Of a DNA stretch of 46,401 bases, positions 32,502 through 39,287 are shown piece by piece. The DNA comes from Planctomycetota bacterium (GTDB lineage Bacteria; Planctomycetota; Planctomycetia; Gemmatales; Gemmataceae). The DNA lies in NCBI GenBank assembly GCA_016195405.1, contig JACPZP010000086.1, positions 1 to 46,401 of the forward strand, given 5' to 3'. The position numbers and the translations under genes were made by a program. How positions within the stretch are numbered: position 1 is the stretch's first letter; the number at the start of each line of letters is the position of its first letter. Under the pieces are notes generated by a model, which saw nothing but the letters and a program-made list of their open reading frames with translations, did not search any database and was not told where the DNA came from.

Positions 32502-33746
32502 GTGCAATTTCATCACCACGTTCTCGATAACGGCCTGACTCTCGTCGGCGAAACCAGCCCGTCGGCGCGCTCGGTTTCCCTCGGCTTTTTCGTCCGCACC
32601 GGCTCGCGCGATGAAACACCCGACGTCTCCGGCGTGTCGCACTTTCTCGAGCACATGGTCTTCAAAGGCACGCCGCGCCGGTCGGCCGACGACGTTAACA
32701 AGGATTTCGACCGGATCGGCGCCAACTACAACGCCTTCACCAGCGAGGAAAACACTGTCTTCTATGCCGCCATCCTGCCCGAATACTTGCCGCAGGCCGC
32801 CGACATCCTCGCGGACATTTTGCGGCCCAGCCTGCGCGGCGACGACTTCGACATGGAAAAGAACGTCATCATCGAAGAGATCGGCATGTACGAGGATCGG
32901 CCCACCTGGTCCGCCTACGACCAGGCCCGCAAGGCGTACTTTGCCGACCATCCCCTCGGCAACAGCATTCTGGGCACGGCGCAGAGCGTCCGTTCGCTTG
33001 GCCGCGATCAGATGCAAGGCTATTACGATCGCCGCTACATTGCCCCGAATATCACCGTGACCGCCGCGGGCAACTACGATTGGACGCAATTCGTCGGGCT
33101 TCTCGATGGGCTCTGCGGCAAATGGCCCACGGGCACGGCCCCGCGCGACGGCATCCGCCCAACGCGCGGCAGCCGATCGTTTCAGGTCGTTCGCAAAGAA
33201 AAGGTGATTCAAGAGCACGTGATCCTGATCTCCCCCGCCCCGCCCGCCACGTCGCCGTTGCGCCACGCCGCCGACACGCTGGCGATGATCCTCGGCGACG
33301 ACTCCGGCAGCCGGCTCTACTGGGCGCTGATCGACCCCGGCCTGGCCGAATCCGCCGACATGAGCTTCCACGACAACGAAGGCAACGGCGCGTTCTTCAC
33401 GACGCTGAGCTGCGATCCGGAGCAAACCGAGGAGAACCTCGCCATCGTCAAGGAGATCTTGCGCGACGTGCAAGCCAAAGGCGTGACCGCGGAGGAGCTG
33501 GCCACCGCCAAGAGCAAAATCCTGTCACGCGTGGTCCGAGGCAGCGAGCGTCCCATGGGCCGGATGCAGGCGCTCGGCATGTCGTGGATTTACCTGGGTA
33601 AATACCGCAGCGTCGATGATGAACTCAAGTCGTTCGAAGCGGTGACGCTCAAAGACATCCGCCAGGTGCTCGATGAGTTCTCGTTTGTGGATGTGTCAAC
33701 GTTGGCGCTTGGGCCGCTGGAGAAAGTAGAGCACGCAAAGAAATGA
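32502..33746 (+). CDS. M16 family zinc peptidase, catalytic subunit
   Basis: Zinc metallopeptidase of 414 residues. The HXXEH motif is intact (VSHFLEHMVFKGT) and the third ligand glutamate lies in KNVIIEEIGMYEDRP. The N-terminus FHHHVLDNGLTLVGE is typical. The C-terminal domain lacks the R...GLxY pair, which the preceding gene supplies, so the two proteins probably form a heterodimer like the M16B pairs and mitochondrial processing peptidase. The start is GTG 32502 with GAGGAG 9 nt upstream; codons upstream to 32433 lie in the palindrome and are not expected to be translated. The substrate is probably a short or unfolded peptide; this is family knowledge. Confidence 0.92.
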   Translation: MQFHHHVLDNGLTLVGETSPSARSVSLGFFVRTGSRDETPDVSGVSHFLEHMVFKGTPRRSADDVNKDFDRIGANYNAFTSEENTVFYAAILPEYLPQAADILADILRPSLRGDDFDMEKNVIIEEIGMYEDRPTWSAYDQARKAYFADHPLGNSILGTAQSVRSLGRDQMQGYYDRRYIAPNITVTAAGNYDWTQFVGLLDGLCGKWPTGTAPRDGIRPTRGSRSFQVVRKEKVIQEHVILISPAPPATSPLRHAADTLAMILGDDSGSRLYWALIDPGLAESADMSFHDNEGNGAFFTTLSCDPEQTEENLAIVKEILRDVQAKGVTAEELATAKSKILSRVVRGSERPMGRMQALGMSWIYLGKYRSVDDELKSFEAVTLKDIRQVLDEFSFVDVSTLALGPLEKVEHAKK

Positions 33747-33847
33747 TAAGGCGAGCCGGAGCGTGAGCGACCGCAGGGAGCCCGAAAGCACACGGCCCAA
33801 AATGCTATCCCTGAGCCTGCGAGCGCGAAACGTAAACCGCGATCCCG

Positions 33848-34228
33848 ATGAACATCTCCTCCCGAACGCCCGAAGGCCTTCCGAATCGTTGCCCAATATG
33901 TGGCTTGGAGCTTCGCATGGAGCCATCGTCGCCGGCCGGCGATGCGCCATGTCCCGGTTGCGGGCATTTGCTGTGGTTCAGTCGAACTACGGTTTCGTCG
34001 CGACCGCCGCTCTCGAAGCGCACGCCCTATATTGTCATGGGCATGGTTAGACTCGTCGCGCTCTTAGCGCTCTTCACATTCCCAAGCTTCATCGCCATGA
34101 AACTCGGATTTGGATTTCAAGAGGCGCTTATCCTCATGGTCATCGGCCTGATCTTGTTCGGAAGAAGACTCCCGGAGATGCTGCGAATCTGCTTCCGGCG
34201 CAAGTTGACGAATCATAGACTTCGATGA
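33848..34228 (+). CDS. Zinc-ribbon protein with a TatA-like C-terminal segment
   Basis: Protein of 126 residues. Residues 15-41 hold a zinc ribbon of two CXXC pairs (CPICGLEL, CPGCGHLLW). Residues of about 63-82 are hydrophobic (IVMGMVRLVALLALFTFPSF). Residues of about 85-115 have the form of the TatA/TatE signature: GFGFQEALILMVIGLILFGR then RLPEMLR, comparable to the FGxxKLPE element. The N-terminus recalls a small planctomycete family with the same two-CXXC start. A normal TatA has no zinc ribbon. The function is uncertain: a Tat component with an added cytoplasmic domain, or a membrane protein imitating the TatA hinge. It stands alone behind the M16 pair. Confidence 0.72.
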   Translation: MNISSRTPEGLPNRCPICGLELRMEPSSPAGDAPCPGCGHLLWFSRTTVSSRPPLSKRTPYIVMGMVRLVALLALFTFPSFIAMKLGFGFQEALILMVIGLILFGRRLPEMLRICFRRKLTNHRLR

Positions 34229-34246
34229 CGCCGCCTCGAACGTATC

Positions 34247-35503
34247 TTACTCCCCAAACACATACCGCCGCCGCTCGAAATCGATCGTCCACGTGTACTT
34301 GTACAGAAACGCGTGGCTCAACAGCCCGTCGATGCGCACGCCGCCGAAGAAATTCCATGCGGTCTGTCCAGCAGTGGCGAAGAATTGGTCCTTCTGCTCG
34401 AGCGGGCCAAGCGTAATAGGCAGAGAGCTTTCGAAGGTTTTCTTTTCCGCCAGGGCCGCGTCCACGCCCCACTCCTTGTAGAGCTGCGGCGTGGCCAGGA
34501 AACACGCTTGCCGCGGCTTTCCCTTGACTGGCGCCAACAACAACAAACCCGAATCGATGAAGAAGTTCAGATCCCTGCGCTTGCCGAAACCGCCGCGAGC
34601 GAACATGTAATGGTCGCCCCAAAGATAGAACAGCACTTCGACACGCTTTTCCGGAAGCATTTCCAGGTGCTTTTTCGCCAGGTCCTTGTCCTTGCGCGGC
34701 GACAGGATCAATCGAGACTTCGGATAGTCAAGAGTCGCGAGGAACGGCTCCAAAATGTTCGTGCCGAAGATGACGAAGTCCTGCGGCCCTTTGAGCGTCG
34801 GCATCACCGTGACTGGCACGTTTTCGAAGACCGCGTCGCCCAAGACGAATTTCTTGGCGACGCCGGCTTGCAGCTTGACGCGTGTGGCGGCGTGAAAGCC
34901 CTCGCCCACGTCCTTGAGAGCGATCCCCATCTTCTGGGCGCGCTCCTGGCCCATGACCAGAAAGTTGCCCCCGGTGTCGACGTGAACCTTGATCTTCTCT
35001 CCCTCCAGCTCGGCGTCGAAAGCAGGAAAGTACGGCGTGAGATTGTGCTTGGCGAAGGGAACGACGGCTACCCGTTTCAACTGAGATTGGAAGGGATGCT
35101 GAGCGCGCATTTCCAAGCTGGTGAGCATGGCCTCGCCCATCTTCCGCTCGCGGGCAAAATCGAGGGCTTCCTTGGGGCGGCCCAAATGTAGGTACGCTTG
35201 AACGACGGCTTCGTTCAACTCCTTGCGTTTCGCGTGCGAAGCGTCGATTTTCGCGTGATGAAGGAGTGCGGCTTCATACTCGCCTTTGACAAACGCGCAT
35301 AGAAACAGAAGAGCGTGCGTGTCGGAAGTCGTCGGCGACTTCTGGGCCATCTTCTCAGCTTCGAGCACGTCGCCGTTCTTCCATGATTTCCAGGCATCTT
35401 GGAGAAGGGCGGCGGCATCTTGAGCCGAAGCCGAGATCGACCCCAATGCTTGCAAGACGACGAGCAGACATGTGGCAAGAATGGACGGCACTGTCCGGAA
35501 CAT
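34247..35503 (-). CDS. Secreted retropepsin-like aspartic protease homologue
   Basis: Protein of 418 residues with a signal peptide (MFRTVPSILATCLLVVLQAL, cut near SASAQ). Residues of about 30-125 are helical and TPR-like (ALLQDAWKSWKNGDVLEAEK, NEAVVQAYLHLGRPKEALDF). Residues of about 160-250 resemble a clan AA pepsin half: LEGEKIKVHVDTGGNFLVM, with the catalytic-type DTG. A second half contains LNFFIDSGLLLLAP, a DSG motif, near residue 317. Two D-[TS]-G motifs in one chain suggest a single-chain protease that needs no dimer, although the second site is less canonical. It is probably periplasmic. Its upstream neighbour is the PSCyt1-WD40 gene with a 199-bp gap holding a perfect inverted repeat. 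Confidence 0.78.
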   Translation of the reverse strand: MFRTVPSILATCLLVVLQALGSISASAQDAAALLQDAWKSWKNGDVLEAEKMAQKSPTTSDTHALLFLCAFVKGEYEAALLHHAKIDASHAKRKELNEAVVQAYLHLGRPKEALDFARERKMGEAMLTSLEMRAQHPFQSQLKRVAVVPFAKHNLTPYFPAFDAELEGEKIKVHVDTGGNFLVMGQERAQKMGIALKDVGEGFHAATRVKLQAGVAKKFVLGDAVFENVPVTVMPTLKGPQDFVIFGTNILEPFLATLDYPKSRLILSPRKDKDLAKKHLEMLPEKRVEVLFYLWGDHYMFARGGFGKRRDLNFFIDSGLLLLAPVKGKPRQACFLATPQLYKEWGVDAALAEKKTFESSLPITLGPLEQKDQFFATAGQTAWNFFGGVRIDGLLSHAFLYKYTWTIDFERRRYVFGE

Positions 35504-35608
35504 AGCTCACCCCTCCGCGGCCAACACCTAATTATTTAGGTATTAGACACGCTCCGAAGGGCTCTGTCAAGCAGGCGTAAGAACTTTTCAGGGGGTGCCA
35601 TCCTCAAC

Positions 35609-35687
35609 AACGTGCAAGTCGAGAGAAATGCATTCCTGAACCCGTTTATTGTCACGCACTTGTGAATTCGCCCTCGACTTGCACGTT
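35609..35687. repeat. 15-bp perfect inverted repeat with a 49-nt spacer
   Basis: AACGTGCAAGTCGAG (35609-35623) and CTCGACTTGCACGTT (35673-35687). It lies between the stop of the WD40-PPC gene and the start of the retropepsin gene. It could be a terminator stem (no T-tract seen), an operator pair or the ends of a small element. Confidence 0.6.
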
Positions 35688-35702
35688 TTCTCCTGGGAGG
35701 CC

Positions 35703-38576
35703 TTATGGCGCCACTTTGAGGAGCACCGACTTGGCGGCATGTTCGGTGTTCTTGCCTTCGCGCTTGGCAAGGACCACGAAGGGACGGCTGGTCGGCTGCA
35801 CCCAAGGTTCAGCGTAGATGACAAAAGTGCGGCGGACCTCGTTCTCGTTGACCAGGATGCCGTTTAACCCAATGTCGAGCACGCGTACGCCATGGGGCAA
35901 ACCGCGGACTTCGAGCGGCACCCGGCCCAGGAAACCGTGGCGCCGCTCAATGTGAACCGTCAGTTTGACTTGGCCGCCCGGCTTGACCGCGACCTCGGAC
36001 TCCTCGGTGAAAGCGACGATCTCGCCGGGATCGACGAGCCGCGGCGTTTCGCCTTCCAAATCTTGCTCGTGCGTCTTACCGGCGATCTCGGCCCGCGCGA
36101 CGAGCTGCAACGGAGTCTTGCGCGACGGCGTTTTTGCATCATCCTCGGCATAGAGGGCGAAGGCGGTCAAGGTTTCGCCCGGTTCGATGGATGTCGTCGG
36201 AGCATGAAATCCCGGCGGCAGATCGACGCACTCAATGCTGATCGGCCCGTCGTAGCCGTCGATGCGCTCGGCCTCAACACCGATCGAAACGGCGCCACCG
36301 CGGGATACGATCGGATTGGTCGGCGAGAATTTGACCCGGAAGCTCGGGCGCGGCGGACGGACGGTCAGCCGATAAGCGAAGTTTTCGCCGCCCATTCCGC
36401 GCGCGTCGCTGATGCGGACCTGGTATTCGCCGTCGGCAGGCGGGTCGAAGAAGAGGCGGGAATCGCGGCCAAAGCCGGGGCCGCCGTCATCGTTGCGATA
36501 AACCAGCGTAAAGACGGGGTAACCATTGGGCGGAAAGGTCGTGCCCGGCGGATGCACCGAAACCTTGTACATCGGCTCGTTCATGGTGTGGTTGGTCGGC
36601 GTCGTGTCGAGAAAGCCGGTGCGCTGACCGCCCGACGTGAAGAAAAGGCAATCGGCGTCGGGATGCGTCGGCAGCTCTTTGATCTTCATCAGGTCGCCGT
36701 TGACGTACAGCAGATCATTGATCGCCAACTCGCTCCAGGCTTCGATGCGAATGTTCTGCCCAGCGGAATCGTGATCGCGAAAAACCACGATTGTCTTCGC
36801 CTGGCAGCGAAGCATGGCGCGCGGCACCGGTTTACCATTCTTGTCGAGCACCTCGATCAGCGAGTCGATCGGCGAACCGAGCCGCCGGCCATGCACCTCT
36901 AGAATCAGCCGCCCGCCTTTCTTCGCATGGAAACGCCACGCGTCTTTCTGACCCGAGGCCGAAAGGACGCCGTTGGCGGTTCCGGGCACGGCGATGGTTT
37001 TATCGCTGGCGTCCGGAAACTCGCCGGCGACGATTTCGCTCGGCCCAAGCGGCTTTCCCAAGGGCGAGGTCATGGGCACTGGGATCTTGCTTCCAACCTC
37101 GGCATCGGCGGGAATCTTGACGTGGACGTTCTTCGACCCGAGGAAGACGCCGCGCGCTTGGACATCAACCTCGGCGCCGCGCTGCCCACCGAGCGGAAAG
37201 AGCGACGTGATCACGGGAATCTCGCCGATGTGAAGGCGATAGTGCATCTCTTTTCCGCCGCGCAGCTCACGATCGCGGACGCCGACGGCATAGGTTCCCG
37301 CATCCGGCGCCGTGAAGCCGAGCAAGCCGTCTGTGGACTCCGCGAGCGTGCCACCCCGGCCGTCGGTCAGTTGCAACAATGGCTCCAGCTTGCTGCCTAC
37401 GAGCTTGGTTAGTACCTGGACGCCGAGCCGTTGACCTTTCTTGGCGCCGAAGCGAAAGAAATGAGCCGCCCCTGCCCGGTCGAGGGTCCCCACAACCGAA
37501 GCCGGCAACGTGATCGTCTGTCCCGTGACCGGCGACTGCGATCCGCCGATCGCCTTGGTGAGCGGAAACGGATCGATCAAAAAAGGCAGCGCCTTGGATG
37601 TGCCGGCCAGGTTTTTCATTTGCACATTGACATAACCCGCCGGTGTATTTGCCGGAAAGGTAATCTCCGCTTCAAGCTTGGTTGCAGTTGCCGACAGGAT
37701 CTTGCCAGTCGTGCCGGCCGGTTCGCCGACGATGCCGTCGGCCTTGTCCAATCCTTTGCCTTCGACGATCACCCGTATCGGCACGCCGCGTTGGCCGAAT
37801 GCGGGGCTGATCTTATCCGCGTCAGGCGACAACAACGGCTGCAGCGCCAGAGCGCGATGCACATGAGGTGTGGCCGGGGCTGAGTCTTCGAAGCCCCGGG
37901 GCGCGGACCGTCGCTCACCGTCGGGGCTTCGCAAAGCCTCAGCCCCGGCCACACCGTTTGACTTTTTTTGCGGCTCGATTGTCCAAAACGCTCCCGTAGT
38001 TGCATTAATGATTCGAACCGAGCCGTCGTAGAGCCCCACGGCGATATCGCCCTCGCGCACTGCCATTGTCAGGCCGGTCTCGGGAAGACGCTCATAAACC
38101 TTGCGTTCAACCATGCGGTCGGCATCCCACGCCTTGACGACGCGATCTTGACCGAGTGAGTACAGCGTCTTTCCATCCTTCGAATACAGCACTTTTTGCA
38201 CGGGGCCTTCGTGGGCAAAGACGGAATGGACAAGTTTGGCGCCCAGACCATTCGCTTGGTAAACGCGAATGCTGCGATCGACGCCGCCGGATGCCAGATG
38301 CTTGCCCTCGGGACTCCATGCCAACGCGTAAAGCCAATCGGTTGCTTCGCCCAGCGTGTATAGCAGCTTTCCGGTTGCTACGTCCCAGACTTTGAGCGCC
38401 CGATCGGCGGAGCAGGAGGCGAGCAGCTTGCCGTCGGGACTGAATGCAACGCCATAGACGGCGTCGCTATGCTCTTTGAGAGTTCGAGCCGGCGTGGCCG
38501 GCTCTTTCACGTCGGTGAGCTTGATCTGCGTGTCGTAACCGGCGCTTGCCAACATGCCAGAAGCACTGATGTCCAA
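35703..38576 (-). CDS. WD40/IPT/PPC protein, 3' part of a gene broken by an amber codon
   Basis: Fragment of 957 residues from the first in-frame start-like codon (TTG 38576); no ribosome-binding site was seen there. WD40 blades cover about residues 1-200 (YGVAFSPDGKLLASCSADRA, LYALAWSPEGKHLASGGVDR, VQKVLYSKDGKTLYSLGQDR). Then come a linker with an element-derived insertion (about 208-237), an IPT/TIG-like domain (about 250-340), a PPC pre-peptidase domain (about 350-450) and further beta-rich domains to the end. The reading frame continues without interruption upstream to the TAG at 38675-38673 and then into the PSCyt1 fragment. In related planctomycetes one protein carries cytochrome and WD40 parts. 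This part may be untranslated, or expressed by readthrough or reinitiation. Likely cell location is the periplasm. Confidence 0.8.
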   Translation of the reverse strand: MDISASGMLASAGYDTQIKLTDVKEPATPARTLKEHSDAVYGVAFSPDGKLLASCSADRALKVWDVATGKLLYTLGEATDWLYALAWSPEGKHLASGGVDRSIRVYQANGLGAKLVHSVFAHEGPVQKVLYSKDGKTLYSLGQDRVVKAWDADRMVERKVYERLPETGLTMAVREGDIAVGLYDGSVRIINATTGAFWTIEPQKKSNGVAGAEALRSPDGERRSAPRGFEDSAPATPHVHRALALQPLLSPDADKISPAFGQRGVPIRVIVEGKGLDKADGIVGEPAGTTGKILSATATKLEAEITFPANTPAGYVNVQMKNLAGTSKALPFLIDPFPLTKAIGGSQSPVTGQTITLPASVVGTLDRAGAAHFFRFGAKKGQRLGVQVLTKLVGSKLEPLLQLTDGRGGTLAESTDGLLGFTAPDAGTYAVGVRDRELRGGKEMHYRLHIGEIPVITSLFPLGGQRGAEVDVQARGVFLGSKNVHVKIPADAEVGSKIPVPMTSPLGKPLGPSEIVAGEFPDASDKTIAVPGTANGVLSASGQKDAWRFHAKKGGRLILEVHGRRLGSPIDSLIEVLDKNGKPVPRAMLRCQAKTIVVFRDHDSAGQNIRIEAWSELAINDLLYVNGDLMKIKELPTHPDADCLFFTSGGQRTGFLDTTPTNHTMNEPMYKVSVHPPGTTFPPNGYPVFTLVYRNDDGGPGFGRDSRLFFDPPADGEYQVRISDARGMGGENFAYRLTVRPPRPSFRVKFSPTNPIVSRGGAVSIGVEAERIDGYDGPISIECVDLPPGFHAPTTSIEPGETLTAFALYAEDDAKTPSRKTPLQLVARAEIAGKTHEQDLEGETPRLVDPGEIVAFTEESEVAVKPGGQVKLTVHIERRHGFLGRVPLEVRGLPHGVRVLDIGLNGILVNENEVRRTFVIYAEPWVQPTSRPFVVLAKREGKNTEHAAKSVLLKVAP
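37868..37954. repeat. 87-bp palindromic element inside a coding region (copy 2)
   Basis: Ends GTGTGGCCGGGGCTGAG and CTCAGCCCCGGCCACAC are identical to copy 1 at 12646-12723. Internal hairpins around GTCTTCGAAG and GCTTCGCAAAGC are in reversed order relative to translation. The centre differs and is 9 bp longer. At 29 codons it keeps the WD40-PPC frame open and encodes the segment from GVAGAEALRSPDGERRSAPR onwards. Confidence 0.93.
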
Positions 38577-38672
38577 GGCGAGTACGCTGTCGGCATGGTA
38601 ATCCTTGAGGACTCGTTTTTGGCCGTGAAGTTTGCCGCCGTGAAACTTGCCACCGAAAAAGACGACGATATC

Positions 38673-38675
38673 CTA
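38673..38675 (-). other. In-frame TAG separating two halves of the PSCyt1-WD40 gene
   Basis: Minus-strand TAG. The codons before it (GTGRPGRS) and after it (DIVVFFGGK, then KLHGQKRVLKDYHADSVLAL) lie in one frame, and together form a normal WD40 blade. Exactly 32 sense codons separate the TAG from the TTG at 38576. One base change from GAG or CAG would restore the gene. Confidence 0.85.
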
Positions 38676-39278
38676 AGACCGCCCCGGCCGCCCTGTGCCG
38701 ATGGCGATTATGCTGTCGTGCGGGCTGATAGCAATCGCAGTGATGGGGTCCGCCAAAACAACCGCATTATCGCTCTTGATCCCATCGTCGGCGATGATTT
38801 GAATGCCATGCGGTCGTGCCGCCAACAAATCTCCCGTTGGGCCAGCGGCGAGCGAGACTACAGGTGCGGCGACAGGCTTCCGCGGCTTGATGTCCGGAAT
38901 CGCGACTTTAATGTCTTTGCTGTCGTCCTTGGCGCCGGCTTTGATCCAGGCGCGCACCAGCGCGATCTCCTCGGCTCTGGGATGGAACTTTGCCTTCGCC
39001 GGAGGCATGGCCGGTTTTGCGCTGCCGTCAAGCAGCATCACGAGCTTGCTTTTCTCCGGATCGCCCGGCGTCAGCACAGCGCCATTGTCGGAACCTTCGA
39101 GGATGTCCTTAAGCGACTCAAGGACGAGTCCGCCTTTCGCATCTTTGGCGTTGTGGCATTCCAGGCAGTATTTGGCAAGGAACGGCCGAATGTGTCTGCC
39201 GTAGCTCGGCAATTCCTGGGCCGCAATCGTATTGCCGCCCAATAGGAACGCTGCAAAGGAAATGAAGACCACTCTCAT
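38673..39278 (-). CDS. PSCyt1 c-type cytochrome domain protein, 5' part of a gene broken by an amber codon
   Basis: Fragment of 201 residues: signal peptide (MRVVFISFAAFLLGGNTIAA), then the planctomycete cytochrome c-like PSCyt1 domain. The heme motif is CLECH at about residue 38, and the domain continues with GGLVLESLKDILEGSDNGAV and AMPPAKAKFHPRAEEIALVR, a distal methionine (MPP) being the likely second ligand. The last 45 residues begin a WD40 propeller (ITAIAISPHDSIIAIGTG) and are cut by TAG. The gene starts 9 nt after the stop of the DUF1549/DUF1553 gene, so the two are co-transcribed. Related genes continue into WD40 domains, as the downstream frame does. On its own the fragment could still be a secreted monoheme protein. 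Confidence 0.82.
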   Translation of the reverse strand: MRVVFISFAAFLLGGNTIAAQELPSYGRHIRPFLAKYCLECHNAKDAKGGLVLESLKDILEGSDNGAVLTPGDPEKSKLVMLLDGSAKPAMPPAKAKFHPRAEEIALVRAWIKAGAKDDSKDIKVAIPDIKPRKPVAAPVVSLAAGPTGDLLAARPHGIQIIADDGIKSDNAVVLADPITAIAISPHDSIIAIGTGRPGRS

Positions 39279-39287
39279 GACATGTGC

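Noticed and set aside
38673..38675. Amber codon as a sign of general TAG recoding or pyrrolysine
   Set aside because: TAG ends several normal genes in this window, and no pyl gene is visible.
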